DNA of 64,000 nucleotides from the NCBI RefSeq assembly GCF_024505145.1, contig NZ_JANIAA010000037.1, forward strand, positions 39,699-103,698, written 5' to 3'. The notes below the pieces were generated by a model. The model worked only from the letters and a program-made list of their open reading frames with translations, was not told the DNA's origin and searched no databases. The stretch is from Streptomyces rugosispiralis (GTDB lineage Bacteria; Actinomycetota; Actinomycetes; Streptomycetales; Streptomycetaceae). Each line of letters begins with the position of its first letter. The stretch's first letter is position 1. This document shows positions 25,130 to 33,910 of the stretch, piece by piece. The translations under genes were made by a program, and so were the position numbers.

Positions 25130-25208
25130 GGAGATGCCTCCTGCTCGCGGCCGGACACCCCCCGGTGAAGCCAGCCGCCGGGGGCCGCGGAAGGCCACGC
25201 CAAAGGAT

Positions 25209-25625
25209 TCAGTGGCCGCTGCCGTTGCGCCGGGCACGCATCTGACGGAGGGCGAGGCGCGCACCGTCGTGGCCGCGGTCCGCCGCCCGCCGGAAGTGCC
25301 GCTCCGCCTCGCCCAGCTCGCCACGGTCCAGGTGGACCGTGCCGAGCACCACCATGGCCGAGAGGTCACCCGTCGCGGCCGCCTTACCGAGCCAGTGGAC
25401 GGCCTCGGCGTGCGCCCCCCGCTGCCCCAGCCCGATGCCGTAGACGGTCATCCCCCGCGGATCACCGGACTCGGCCGCCTTACGGGCGAGCGATTCGGGA
25501 ATCGGCCGCCCTTCGTCGTAGGCCGCCCTCACCATGGCCCTCAGCCCGGGGTCCAGCGAGCGCGCCCCGCGCCTCCCCCGGCGTCTCCCCCGGCGGCTGC
25601 GCCACCGAGCCCATAAGCCACCCAT
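25209..25625 (-). CDS. Sel1/TPR-like repeat protein
   Basis: This 138-aa cytoplasmic protein has a very basic N-terminus (ARWRSRRGRRRGRRGARS), then helical pairs resembling Sel1-like/tetratricopeptide repeats: MTVYGIGLGQRGAHAEAVHW, then LGKAAATGDLSAMVVLGTVH and RGELGEAERHFRRAADRGHD. It is probably a small protein-protein interaction module; the partner is unknown. The start ATG at 25625 follows GGAGG by eight bases; 60 further codons upstream in the open frame overlap the promoter of the divergent gene and are not used. The Arg-rich N-terminus could bind nucleic acid or membrane surface. Confidence 0.75.
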   Translation of the reverse strand: MGGLWARWRSRRGRRRGRRGARSLDPGLRAMVRAAYDEGRPIPESLARKAAESGDPRGMTVYGIGLGQRGAHAEAVHWLGKAAATGDLSAMVVLGTVHLDRGELGEAERHFRRAADRGHDGARLALRQMRARRNGSGH

Positions 25626-25816
25626 ATCCGCCCCCTCCGCCCCCTGGGTGCCAGTTTCCCGCCTGTTCCCACTCCATGGAACGGCGAGTACGCGGCGGAA
25701 TACGGACTGCCACGCTCCACCGCCCGGGGTCCGTGAGATGTCGTTCGGCTCCGGTGGTTCGTCCCTCCACACGTCTCCGACGCGTACGCACGGCCCGGCG
25801 CGCACTCTCGATCAAG

Positions 25817-25835
25817 AGAGGTTAGGCTTACCTTC
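25817..25835. promoter_or_regulatory. Iron box (DmdR1/DtxR operator) overlapping a -10 element
   Basis: AGAGGTTAGGCTTACCTTC matches 14 of 19 positions of the DtxR-type consensus TTAGGTTAGGCTAACCTAA. It ends one base before the GTG start of the ferredoxin-like gene. Within it TAGGCT (25823-25828) is a good Streptomyces -10 hexamer, placing transcription start at or next to the GTG. Repression by iron-loaded DmdR1 is the expected control. Confidence 0.85.
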
Positions 25836-26864
25836 GTGAGCACGTGCGCGACCGCCTCCCGCGACCTGTCCGAGCCGCTCGCCGGGACGGCGGCCACCGC
25901 CTCCACCTGGCTGCTGGTGGAACAGCCCGGGCCCTGGGGCACCGAGGCCCTCACCGCCAGCCGCCTCGACCCGGCCGTAGGGCGCGCCCTGCAGCGCGCC
26001 GCCGAGGGCACCGGCGTACGGGTCGCGCTGATCCGCCGCCCCGGCCGCCACGCCGATCTGCACACCGGCGCCCGGCACCGGGTGTTCGTGGCCCACACCC
26101 GGCCCGGCAGCTCCTGGATCCGCACCACCGCCCTGGACGACCCGTCACGGCTGCTCGGCCTGGACTTCACCGCGCTGGGCGCGGGCGCCCCCGGCGGGCT
26201 CACCCTGCGGCCTCACGTACCCCACGTACCCCACTCGCCACACACGCCCCACGAGCCCCACGAGCCCCGTGACCCCGCCGCCTGGGAGGAGTACACCGGC
26301 GACCCGCTGGTACTGGTGTGCACCAACGGCAAGCGCGACCGCTGCTGCGCCCTCCTCGGCCGCCCGCTGGCCGGTGAGCTGGCCGCCTCCGGGGTCCACA
26401 GCACCTGGGAGATCACCCATATCGGCGGCCATCGCTTCTCCCCCACCCTCGTCGTGCTGCCGCACGGCTACACCTACGGCCGTGCCACCGCGCAGGGCGT
26501 CAAGGACGTCATCGAGGCGCTGCGCCACGGCCGGGTGGTCACCGACGGCTGCCGCGGCCGCTCCGCCTGGGAGCGCCCCGGCCAGGCGGCGGAGCTGGCC
26601 GTCCGCGAGCTGACCGGCGAGGACGGGGCCGACGCGCTGACCGTCGTACGGACCGAGGGCGAGGCCCCGGTCTGGGCGGTGACCGTGGCGCACCGCGACG
26701 GCCGGGCCTGGCTGGTGAGCGTCGGGCAGCTCGCCGGGGCGCCGCCGCGGCCGGAGAGCTGCGGCTTCCCCCTGGGCTCCCCGGCCCGGATGGAGGTCGT
26801 CGGGATCCGGACCGCCCGGCGGCCCGCACAAGCCGTACGGGCGATGGCCGCCGGGCGCCTCTGA
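25836..26864 (+). CDS. Sucrase/ferredoxin-like family protein (thioredoxin-fold [2Fe-2S] protein)
   Basis: The protein has 342 residues. The conserved core of this family is a thioredoxin-fold ferredoxin domain: LVLVCTNGKRDRCCALLGRP with CX7-8CC cysteines (about residue 163-172), then HSTWEITHIGGHRFSPTL and VVLPHGYTYGR. A second, less conserved region precedes it. Between them is a His/Pro-rich stretch (PHVPHVPHSPHTPHEPHEP, about 126-146), which may bind metal or be a linker. The family is annotated as sucrase/ferredoxin-like after its founding members; no enzyme activity is established. The GTG start lies one base after an iron box and no ribosome-binding site is present, so the mRNA is probably leaderless and iron-repressed. 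A role in iron handling or ferric-siderophore reduction is inferred. Confidence 0.82.
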   Translation: MSTCATASRDLSEPLAGTAATASTWLLVEQPGPWGTEALTASRLDPAVGRALQRAAEGTGVRVALIRRPGRHADLHTGARHRVFVAHTRPGSSWIRTTALDDPSRLLGLDFTALGAGAPGGLTLRPHVPHVPHSPHTPHEPHEPRDPAAWEEYTGDPLVLVCTNGKRDRCCALLGRPLAGELAASGVHSTWEITHIGGHRFSPTLVVLPHGYTYGRATAQGVKDVIEALRHGRVVTDGCRGRSAWERPGQAAELAVRELTGEDGADALTVVRTEGEAPVWAVTVAHRDGRAWLVSVGQLAGAPPRPESCGFPLGSPARMEVVGIRTARRPAQAVRAMAAGRL

Positions 26865-27026
26865 CGCCCCGGGCCCCGCTCCCGTAAGCCCGCGCCCACC
26901 CCCGTAGCCCCGTTACTCCGGCCGCCCTGCGGAAAGCCGGCCGACGCGGGGCCGCTGGCCTCCGACCCCCCGGACCGCCGCTCCCGGCCACCTCCCCCAG
27001 CCCGCCCTTGGTTACCCTTCGTTGCC

Positions 27027-28697
27027 ATGAGCGCCGCGACACCGCCGGGGCCGGCAGCCACGGCCACAAGGTGGCGCATCGGCTGGCCCCGACGCGTCTT
27101 CTCCCAGGTTCTGCTGATGCAGCTGGCCATCGCCACGGGTGTCACCGTGCTCGCGACCGGCCTCTTCCTCGCGCCGCTCAGCGACCACCTCGACGACCAG
27201 GCCATGCGCCGCGCCCTCGCCATCGCCCAGACCACGGCCGCCGAACCCCGGATGGCCGACGCGCTCCAGCACACCCGGCCGACCCCCGGCGGTCCGGTGC
27301 AGACCGAGACGGAGCGCATCCGCCGGGCGACCGGCGCCGAATATGTCGTGATCATGGACCGGCGCGGGGTGCGCTGGTCCCACACCTCCCCGGGCGAGAT
27401 CGGGAAGCATGTCTCCACCGACCCCACCGAGGCCCTCGAGGGCCGGGAGGTCATGGAGATCGACGACGGCACCCTCGGCCGGTCGGCCCGCGGCAAGGTG
27501 CCCCTGCGCGCCGAGGACGGCCGCATCGTGGGCGCCGTCTCCGTGGGCATCTCCTACGAGAGCGTGCGCGCCCGGCTCGTCGCCGCGGGCCCGGAGATGC
27601 TCGCCTACGCGGGCGGCGCGCTCGCGGTCGGCGCGCTGGCCGCGTACGTGGTCTCCCGTCGGCTCCAGCGACGCACCCATGACCTGGCCTTCTCCGATAT
27701 CTCGGCGCTACTGGCCGAGCGCGAGGCGATGCTGCACGGCATCCGGGAGGGCGTCGTCGCCCTCGACGCCCACGGCCGCATCCGCCTGATCAACGACGAG
27801 GCCCAGCGGCTGCTGGATCTGCGCCCCGAGGACACCGGGCAGCACCTGGATGCGGTGCTGGCCCCGGGCCGTACGACCGATGTGCTGTCCGGGCAGGTCA
27901 CCGGCGCCGATCTGCTGACCGTCAGCGGCGGCCGGGTGCTGGTCGCCAACCGGATGCCCACGGACGACGGCGGCGCGGTGGTCACCCTGCGTGACCGCAC
28001 CGAGCTGGAGCGGCTGGGCCGCGAGCTGGACGGCACCCGGGGTCTGATCGACGCCCTGCGGGCCCAGGACCATGAGCACGCCAACCGGATGCACACCCTT
28101 CTCGGCCTGCTCGCACTCGAACTGCACGACGAGGCGATGGAGTTCATCACCGAGGCCATCGGGGTGCACCGGGCCACCGCCGAGCAGGTCACCGAGCGGG
28201 TGCACGATCCGCTGCTGGCCTCCCTGCTGGTCGGCAAGGCCACGGTGGCCACCGAACGCGGCGTCTCGCTGTTCGTCGCCGAGGACAGCCTGCTGCCCAA
28301 CCGGCTGGTGGACCCGCCGGGGCTGGTGACGATCGTCGGCAACCTCATCGACAACGCCCTGGACGCGGCGGTCGGTTCGGCGGAGCCGCGGGTCGAGGTG
28401 GAGCTGTGCGCCGACGACCGTACGGTGCTGCTGCGGGTCTCCGACACCGGCCCCGGGATCCCCGCCGACCGGCGCGACGTGGTCTTCACCGAGGGCTGGT
28501 CGACCAAGGCGCCGCCCGCGCACGGCAAGCGCGGCATAGGGCTCGCGCTGGTCCGCCGCCTCGCCGAACGCCAGGGCGGCAGCGTCCGCGTGTCCGACCG
28601 CGAGGGCGGGGGCGCGGAGTTCACCGTCGTCCTCCCCGAGGCGCTGGCCGAACAGCCGGCCGGGGCGCCGCTGACCGCGACAGGAGAGCCACGATGA
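27027..28697 (+). CDS. CitA/DcuS-type sensor histidine kinase
   Basis: This 556-aa sensor has a membrane helix at about 27-50, an extracytoplasmic PDC/PAS-like sensor domain (51-190), a second helix at about 191-212, a cytoplasmic PAS domain (230-330), a dimerisation helix with the phosphorylated His (H349 in AQDHEHANRMHT), and an HATPase domain with N box VGNLIDNALDA and G boxes DTGPGIP and GKRGIGLAL. This is the layout of C4-dicarboxylate/citrate sensors. The start ATG at 27027 has no ribosome-binding site, with TACCCT eight bases upstream as a possible -10, so it may be leaderless. The gene overlaps its response regulator by four bases and converges on a symporter operon, which suggests it controls uptake of a carboxylate. 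Confidence 0.9.
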   Translation: MSAATPPGPAATATRWRIGWPRRVFSQVLLMQLAIATGVTVLATGLFLAPLSDHLDDQAMRRALAIAQTTAAEPRMADALQHTRPTPGGPVQTETERIRRATGAEYVVIMDRRGVRWSHTSPGEIGKHVSTDPTEALEGREVMEIDDGTLGRSARGKVPLRAEDGRIVGAVSVGISYESVRARLVAAGPEMLAYAGGALAVGALAAYVVSRRLQRRTHDLAFSDISALLAEREAMLHGIREGVVALDAHGRIRLINDEAQRLLDLRPEDTGQHLDAVLAPGRTTDVLSGQVTGADLLTVSGGRVLVANRMPTDDGGAVVTLRDRTELERLGRELDGTRGLIDALRAQDHEHANRMHTLLGLLALELHDEAMEFITEAIGVHRATAEQVTERVHDPLLASLLVGKATVATERGVSLFVAEDSLLPNRLVDPPGLVTIVGNLIDNALDAAVGSAEPRVEVELCADDRTVLLRVSDTGPGIPADRRDVVFTEGWSTKAPPAHGKRGIGLALVRRLAERQGGSVRVSDREGGGAEFTVVLPEALAEQPAGAPLTATGEPR

Positions 28698-29404
28698 CCC
28701 TTGGAACCGGACCGGGCGGGCCCCTGGAGGTGCTGGTCGTGGACGACGACGTCCGGGTCGCCCGGGTCAACGCCGCGTACGTCGGCAAGGTGGCCGGATT
28801 CCGCGTCGCCGGGCAGGCGCACACCGCCGCCGAGGCGCTGGCCTTCCTGGAGGGCGCCCAGGGCGCCCACGTCGACCTGGTGCTGCTCGACCACTATCTG
28901 CCGGACGAGACGGGGCTGTCGCTGGTGCGGCGGCTGCGGCAGCTCGGCCACCACACCGACATCATCATGGTGACCGCGGCCCGCGACATCGCCACCGTCC
29001 AGGCGGCCATGCGCCATGGCGCGCTCCAGTACCTGGTCAAGCCGTTCACCTTCGCGGGGCTGCGCGCCAAGTTGGAGGGGTACGCGGCGCTGCGCCGCGC
29101 CCTGGAGGGCGACGGCGAGGCCGGGCAGGACCAGGTGGACCGGATCTTCGGCGCCCTGGGCGGCGCCTCGGCCGGCCCCGCCGAGCTGCCCAAGGGCCAC
29201 TCGGCGCTCACCGCCGATCTCGTACGGGAGGTGCTGCGGGGCGCTGAGGGCCCGCTGTCGGCCCAGGAGGTGGCCGAGCGCGCCTCGCTCAGCAGACAGA
29301 CCGCACAGCGCTATCTGAAGCTGCTGGAGCGCACGGGCCGGGTGCGGCTCAGCCTCAAATACGGCGAGACCGGCCGCCCCGAGCACCGCTACGACTGGGT
29401 CTGA
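28694..29404 (+). CDS. CitB/DcuR-type response regulator
   Basis: This 236-aa regulator has a receiver domain (about 11-125) with the acidic triad in VVDDDV, phosphoacceptor D66 in LVLLDHYLP, T in IIMVTAARD and K in LVKPFTF. The C-terminal helix-turn-helix (about 190-225; QEVAERASLSRQTAQRYLKL) is of the kind found in CitB/DcuR regulators. The ATG overlaps the kinase stop (ATGA). The pair should activate transport genes for a dicarboxylate, citrate or acetate-like substrate; the adjacent symporter operon is the obvious candidate, by position only. Confidence 0.9.
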   Translation: MTLGTGPGGPLEVLVVDDDVRVARVNAAYVGKVAGFRVAGQAHTAAEALAFLEGAQGAHVDLVLLDHYLPDETGLSLVRRLRQLGHHTDIIMVTAARDIATVQAAMRHGALQYLVKPFTFAGLRAKLEGYAALRRALEGDGEAGQDQVDRIFGALGGASAGPAELPKGHSALTADLVREVLRGAEGPLSAQEVAERASLSRQTAQRYLKLLERTGRVRLSLKYGETGRPEHRYDWV

Positions 29405-29422
29405 GCCTCGTCTGGCGCCTTT

Positions 29423-29472
29423 TAGGGCCTGCCTGGGGCTGTGATCTGGATCACAACCCCAGGCAGGCCCTA
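29423..29472. terminator. Bidirectional terminator between response regulator and symporter
   Basis: A long perfect stem: 16 bp outer (29423-29438 with 29457-29472) plus a 6-bp inner stem GTGATC/GATCAC around a 2-base loop. The outer stem contains the symporter stop codon. Confidence 0.9.
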
Positions 29473-31077
29473 GGCCGCGCCCGCCCCGGTGAGCGCCCGC
29501 ACCTCCGTCTCGGCGTGCTCGGCGGCATGGCCGGGCACGTCCGCGGGGGCGGGTGAGGTGACCGTCCCGAACCAGCCCGCGAGGAACCCGAGGGGCACCG
29601 AGACCAGCCCCGGGTTCTGGAGCGGGAAGAGGTGGAAGTCCATCCCGGAGAAGATCGCGTCCGGACCGCCGGAGACCACCGGGGACAGCACCACCAGCAC
29701 CACCGCCGGAAGCAGCCCGCCATAGACCGACCAGACCGCGCCGCGCGCGGTGAACCGCCGCCAGAACAGCGAGTACAGCAGCACCGGAAGGTTCGCCGAC
29801 GCGGCGACGGCGAACGCGAGCCCCACCAGGAACGCCACATTGAGGTCCTCCGCGAGCAGCCCCAGCCCGATCGCGGCCGCCCCGATCCCCACCGCCGCGA
29901 TCCGCGCGACCACCACCTCGCCGCGCGCGGTGCGACCCGCCCGCCTGATCAGCGAGGTGTAGAGGTCATGGGCGACGGAGGCCGAGGAGGCGAGGGTGAT
30001 TCCGGCGACGACGGCCAGGATGGTGGCGAAGGCGATCGCGGCGACGACCGCGAACAGCACCGTGCCCCCGGTCGATCCGGCACCGCCGCCGAGGTCGAGC
30101 GCGAGCAGCGGAACGGCCGTGTTCCCGGCCGCGTTGGAAGTCCGTACGGCATCGGCGCCCAGCACGGCGGCCGCGCCGAAGCCGAGCACGATCGTCATCA
30201 GGTAGAAGCCGCCGATCAGCCCGATGGACCAGATCACCGAGCGGCGGGCGGCCCGTGCGGTGGGCACGGTGTAGAAGCGCGAGAGGATGTGCGGCAGCCC
30301 GGCGGTGCCCAGCACCAGGGCGAGGCCGAGGCTCACGAAGTCCAGCCGGGCGGTCCAGCCGCCGCCGTACTTGAGCCCGGGGGCGAGGAAGTCCACGCCA
30401 TGGCCGCTGTTGCGCGCGGCGGTGCTGAGCAGGGCGTCGAGATCGCCGCGGAAGCGGACGAGGACCAGGGCGGTCAGCGCGATCGCCCCGCCCATCAGCA
30501 GTACGGCCTTCACGATCTGGATCCAGGTCGTGGCGCGCATTCCGCCGAGCGCCACGAAGACCACCATCAGGGTGCCCACGCCGATCACCGTCCAGGCGCG
30601 GGCGCGGCCGCCCGTCTCACCGAGCAGGAGGGCGACCAGACTGCCCGCGCCGACCATCTGGGCCACGAGATAGAGCACACAGACCGTGACCGAGGAGATG
30701 CCCGCGGCGATCCGGACCCGGCGCTCCCGCATCCGGGCGGCCAGCACATCGGCCAGGGTGAACCGGCCGCAGTTGCGGACCAGTTCGGCCACCAGCAGCA
30801 GGACCACCAGCCAGGCCACGAAGAACCCCACGCAGTACAGCACCCCGTCATAGCCGAAGAGCGCGATCAGGCCGGAGATCCCGAGGAAGGACGCGGCGGA
30901 CATGTAGTCACCGGCGATGGCGAAGCCGTTCTCCATCGGGGAGAACAGCCGCCCGCCCGCGTAGAACTCCTCCGGCGAGCCGTGCCGCCGGCGCCCCGCC
31001 CAGGTGGTGATGGCCAGGGTGGCCGCCACGAAGACGCCGAACAGCAGCAGCGCCAGGTTCCGCTGATCGCCGGTCAC
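29470..31077 (-). CDS. Sodium:solute symporter (SSS family, acetate/monocarboxylate type)
   Basis: This 535-aa transporter has about 13 membrane helices. Signature stretches include EFYAGGRLFSPMENGFAIAG, GDYMSAASFLGISG and LGTAGLPHILSRFYTV, typical of the ActP/MctC branch that takes up acetate, propionate or pyruvate with Na+ or H+. The GTG start at 31077 overlaps the stop of the preceding DUF485 gene (GTGA). DUF485 proteins accompany these symporters as small membrane partners, as yjcH does actP in E. coli. The converging CitA/CitB-type system is a likely regulator. The substrate is probably a short monocarboxylate. Confidence 0.92.
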   Translation of the reverse strand: MTGDQRNLALLLFGVFVAATLAITTWAGRRRHGSPEEFYAGGRLFSPMENGFAIAGDYMSAASFLGISGLIALFGYDGVLYCVGFFVAWLVVLLLVAELVRNCGRFTLADVLAARMRERRVRIAAGISSVTVCVLYLVAQMVGAGSLVALLLGETGGRARAWTVIGVGTLMVVFVALGGMRATTWIQIVKAVLLMGGAIALTALVLVRFRGDLDALLSTAARNSGHGVDFLAPGLKYGGGWTARLDFVSLGLALVLGTAGLPHILSRFYTVPTARAARRSVIWSIGLIGGFYLMTIVLGFGAAAVLGADAVRTSNAAGNTAVPLLALDLGGGAGSTGGTVLFAVVAAIAFATILAVVAGITLASSASVAHDLYTSLIRRAGRTARGEVVVARIAAVGIGAAAIGLGLLAEDLNVAFLVGLAFAVAASANLPVLLYSLFWRRFTARGAVWSVYGGLLPAVVLVVLSPVVSGGPDAIFSGMDFHLFPLQNPGLVSVPLGFLAGWFGTVTSPAPADVPGHAAEHAETEVRALTGAGAA

Positions 31078-31526
31078 CGCCCGTGCCCCCGCATCATCTC
31101 CTGCGTCACCCAGCGGAGTTCGAGCGCGACCCGGTCCCGGTGCAGCCGTGCGTGCCGGGCGTACGCCCAGGTCAGCAGGAAGGTGGTGGCGAACTGGGCG
31201 AGCCCCGCGACCATCGCCACATTGAGCGTGCCCACGACCGGGCGGGCCATCAGATGAGGTGCGGTGGTGGCCGCGACGACATACGCGAGGTACCAGATGA
31301 GGAACGCGGCGGTCGCGGGGAACACGAACCGGCGGTAACGGCGGCGCACCTCCTGGAAGGCGGCGCTGCCGTGCACCTCCGTGTAGACCGCCTGGGCGGC
31401 GGGCGGACGCGACCGCCCGGGTTCGCCCCCCGTGTCGTCCGCCTCACCCCAGCCGGACGCGAGCGCGTCGTACCACGGGTCCTCCAGCCGCGTCGCTCCC
31501 GTGTCGCCCGCGTTGTGCATGTCCAC
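31074..31526 (-). CDS. DUF485 membrane protein (symporter partner)
   Basis: This 150-aa protein has an N-terminal cytoplasmic stretch of ~70 mostly polar residues, then the DUF485 core (SAAFQEVRRRYRRFVFPATA, then AFLIWYLAYVVAATTAPHL) and a second membrane helix (VAMVAGLAQFATTFLLTWAY). E. coli YjcH is the model: a small partner of the acetate permease. The start GTG at 31526 is eight bases after AAGGAG; the ATG two codons later (31520) is possible. It is the first gene of the symporter operon, with overlapping stop/start. Confidence 0.88.
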   Translation of the reverse strand: MDMHNAGDTGATRLEDPWYDALASGWGEADDTGGEPGRSRPPAAQAVYTEVHGSAAFQEVRRRYRRFVFPATAAFLIWYLAYVVAATTAPHLMARPVVGTLNVAMVAGLAQFATTFLLTWAYARHARLHRDRVALELRWVTQEMMRGHGR

Positions 31527-31691
31527 CCCGAACACTCCTTGTTCACTGCCGCATTCGCCGCGTGACCAAGGATTGGCAGATCAGAAAGATCCAGGACCCT
31601 TCAATACCGGACCTTCACCCCATCAGGTGACTCAGGTGATGAACAGCCCGGAAACGGCACCACAGGAACGGGCGGACGGCAAACGCCGAAC

Positions 31692-31770
31692 GGGGTCCCC
31701 CGGGTGGGAGACCCCGCTGAACCGGCCCGCTGAACCGGACCTGCCGAACCGGACCTGCCGAACCGACCAT
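31692..31770. repeat. Hairpin and 13-14-bp tandem repeats downstream of parE
   Basis: A GC-rich inverted repeat (GGGGTC at 31692, GACCCC at 31710) is followed by about four degenerate units of a 13-14-bp repeat, two reading CTGAACCGG and two reading ACCTGCCGAACCGG-like. The array sits immediately 3' of parE and may form part of its transcription end. Confidence 0.65.
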
Positions 31771-31786
31771 GCCGAGGTGCCGGGCG

Positions 31787-33910
31787 TCAGACGTCGATAC
31801 GCGACCGGTCCAGGGTCGCCGCCGAATTGGTGATGAACTCCTTACGGGGCGCGACCTCATTGCCCATGAGCAGGTCGAAGGCGCGCTCGGCGGCCTCCAG
31901 GTCGCTGATGTTGATGCGCCGCAGGGTGCGGTAGCGCGGGTCCATCGTGGTCTCCGCGAGCTGGTCGGCGTCCATCTCACCGAGACCCTTGTAGCGCTGG
32001 ATGCCGTCCTTGTAGCGGATCTCCCGGCGCTGGAGGTCCAGCAGGGTCTCCTGGAGCTCCTGGTCGGAGTAGGTGTAGAGGTACTTGCTCTGCCCCCGCT
32101 TGGGGTTCACCAGCTCCACCCGGTGCAGCGGCGGCACCGCCGAGAAGACCCGCCCCTGCTCGACCATCGGCCGCATATAGCGCTGGAAGAGGGTCAGCAG
32201 CAGACAGCGGATGTGGGCGCCGTCGACATCGGCGTCGGCGAGGAAGATCACCTTGCCGTAACGCGCCTGGTCGATGTCGAAGGTCCGGCCCGATCCGGCC
32301 CCTATCACCTGAATGATCGCGCCGCACTCGGCGTTCTTGAGCATGTCGGAGATCGACGACTTCTGCACGTTGAGGATCTTGCCCCGGATCGGCAGCAGCG
32401 CCTGGAATTCGGAGTTCCGGGCCAGCTTGGCCGTACCCAGCGCCGAGTCCCCCTCGACGATGAACAGCTCGCTGCGGCCCACGTCGTCGCTGCGGCAGTC
32501 GGCCAGCTTCGCGGGGAGTGAGGAGGACTCCAGCGCGGTCTTACGGCGCTGCGCCTCCTTGTGCTGGCGGGCCGCGATGCGCGTACGGGCCGCGGCCACG
32601 ACCTTCTCCAGGACGGCGCGAGCCTGCTGCTTGGCGTCCCGCTTGGCGGAGGTCAGGAACGCCTTGAGCTCCTTGGCGACCACATTGGCCACGATGCGGG
32701 AGGCCGCCGAGGTGCCGAGCACCTCCTTGGTCTGGCCCTCGAACTGCGGTTCCGCCAGCCTTACGGTCACCACCGCCGTGAGGCCCTCCATGGCGTCGTC
32801 CTTGACGACGTCGTCCTCGGCGACCCGCAGCAGCTTGGTGGCGCGCAGCACCTCGTTCACGGTCCTGGTGATCGAGCGCTCGAAGCCGGAGACATGGGTG
32901 CCGCCCTTGGGGGTGGCGATGATGTTGACGAAGGACTTCACCGTCGCGTCATAGCCGGTGCCCCAGCGCAGCGCGATGTCGACGCCCAGCTCACGGGTGA
33001 CCTCCGTCGGGGTCATGTGGCCGCGGTCGTCGAGGACCGGCACGGTCTCCTTGAAGGTGCCCTGCCCGGACAGCCGCAGCACATCGCAGACGGCCTTGTC
33101 CTGGGCGAGGTACTCACAGAACTCGCTGATCCCCCCGTCGTAGCGGAAGGTCTCCTCGACCGGCCCCTCCTGCCCCTCCAGGCCCCGCTCGTCCCGGACC
33201 ACCAGGGTGAGCCCCGGCACCAGGAACGCGGTCTGCCGGGCGCGGGCGTACAGCGTCTCCACGGAGAGCTTGGCGTCCTTGAGGAAGATCTGGCGGTCCG
33301 CCCAGTAGCGGATGCGGGTGCCGGTGCGGGTCTTGGGGACCCTCTTGCCCTTGAGGATGCCGCTGGCCGGGTCGAACGGGGCGTCCGGCCCGGATTCGGT
33401 GAAGATCCCGGGGACGCCGCGGCGGAAGCTGATCGAATGGGTCTTGCCGCCGAGGTCCACCTCCACGTCGAGACGGGCGGACAGCGCGTTCACCACGGAG
33501 GCGCCGACGCCGTGCAGACCGCCGGAGGCCGCGTACGCGCCGCCGCCGAACTTTCCGCCGGCGTGCAGCTTCGTCATCACGACCTCGACGCCGGACAGCC
33601 CCGTCTTGGGCTCGACGTCCACCGGGATACCCCGGCCGTTGTCCCGCACCTCCACGGATCCGTCGTCGTGGAGGATCACCTCGATGTGATCACAGAAGCC
33701 CCCCAGGGCCTCGTCCACCGAGTTGTCGATGATCTCCCAGAGGCAGTGCATGAGACCACGGCTGTCGGTGGAGCCGATGTACATGCCGGGGCGCTTGCGC
33801 ACCGCCTCGAGCCCCTCGAGGACGAGAAGGTGCCGCGCGGTGTAGTTACCGCCGCCCCGGTCTGCTCCGGTCAGCAGCGCAGTGGACGGCACGGACGTGT
33901 CGGCGGTCAC
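31787..33910 (-). CDS. parE: DNA topoisomerase IV subunit B (GyrB-like)
   Basis: This 707-aa ATPase subunit partners ParC. Features are the GHKL ATP-binding N-terminal domain (EIIDNSVDEAL, DNGRGIPVD, GGLHGVGASVVNAL), the transducer domain, and the TOPRIM domain with SELFIVEGDSALG and the DADVDG metal motif (FLADADVDGAHIRCLLL). The C-terminus is INISDLEAAERAFDLLMGNE plus a short tail. The GTG start at 33910 is about nine bases after GAGGAG. The length agrees with the S. coelicolor ParE I recall. parE is separated from parC by 7 kb, as in other Streptomyces. It is divergent from a small zinc-finger gene across a 441-bp gap. Confidence 0.95.
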   Translation of the reverse strand: MTADTSVPSTALLTGADRGGGNYTARHLLVLEGLEAVRKRPGMYIGSTDSRGLMHCLWEIIDNSVDEALGGFCDHIEVILHDDGSVEVRDNGRGIPVDVEPKTGLSGVEVVMTKLHAGGKFGGGAYAASGGLHGVGASVVNALSARLDVEVDLGGKTHSISFRRGVPGIFTESGPDAPFDPASGILKGKRVPKTRTGTRIRYWADRQIFLKDAKLSVETLYARARQTAFLVPGLTLVVRDERGLEGQEGPVEETFRYDGGISEFCEYLAQDKAVCDVLRLSGQGTFKETVPVLDDRGHMTPTEVTRELGVDIALRWGTGYDATVKSFVNIIATPKGGTHVSGFERSITRTVNEVLRATKLLRVAEDDVVKDDAMEGLTAVVTVRLAEPQFEGQTKEVLGTSAASRIVANVVAKELKAFLTSAKRDAKQQARAVLEKVVAAARTRIAARQHKEAQRRKTALESSSLPAKLADCRSDDVGRSELFIVEGDSALGTAKLARNSEFQALLPIRGKILNVQKSSISDMLKNAECGAIIQVIGAGSGRTFDIDQARYGKVIFLADADVDGAHIRCLLLTLFQRYMRPMVEQGRVFSAVPPLHRVELVNPKRGQSKYLYTYSDQELQETLLDLQRREIRYKDGIQRYKGLGEMDADQLAETTMDPRYRTLRRINISDLEAAERAFDLLMGNEVAPRKEFITNSAATLDRSRIDV

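Larger units (their letters stand above)
24719..25208. other. Gene-free gap with tandem repeats
   Basis: About 490 bp between parC and a Sel1-like gene. Open frames here have no start signals or recognisable protein and look like chance translations of GC-rich DNA. It contains an 18-bp tandem repeat and an 11-bp tandem repeat (listed separately). No promoter or RNA structure could be assigned. Confidence 0.7.

Noticed and set aside
24907..25203. 98-codon leftward frame in the gap after parC
   Set aside because: It is translation of the 11-bp repeat array and flanking GC-rich DNA, with no start signal.
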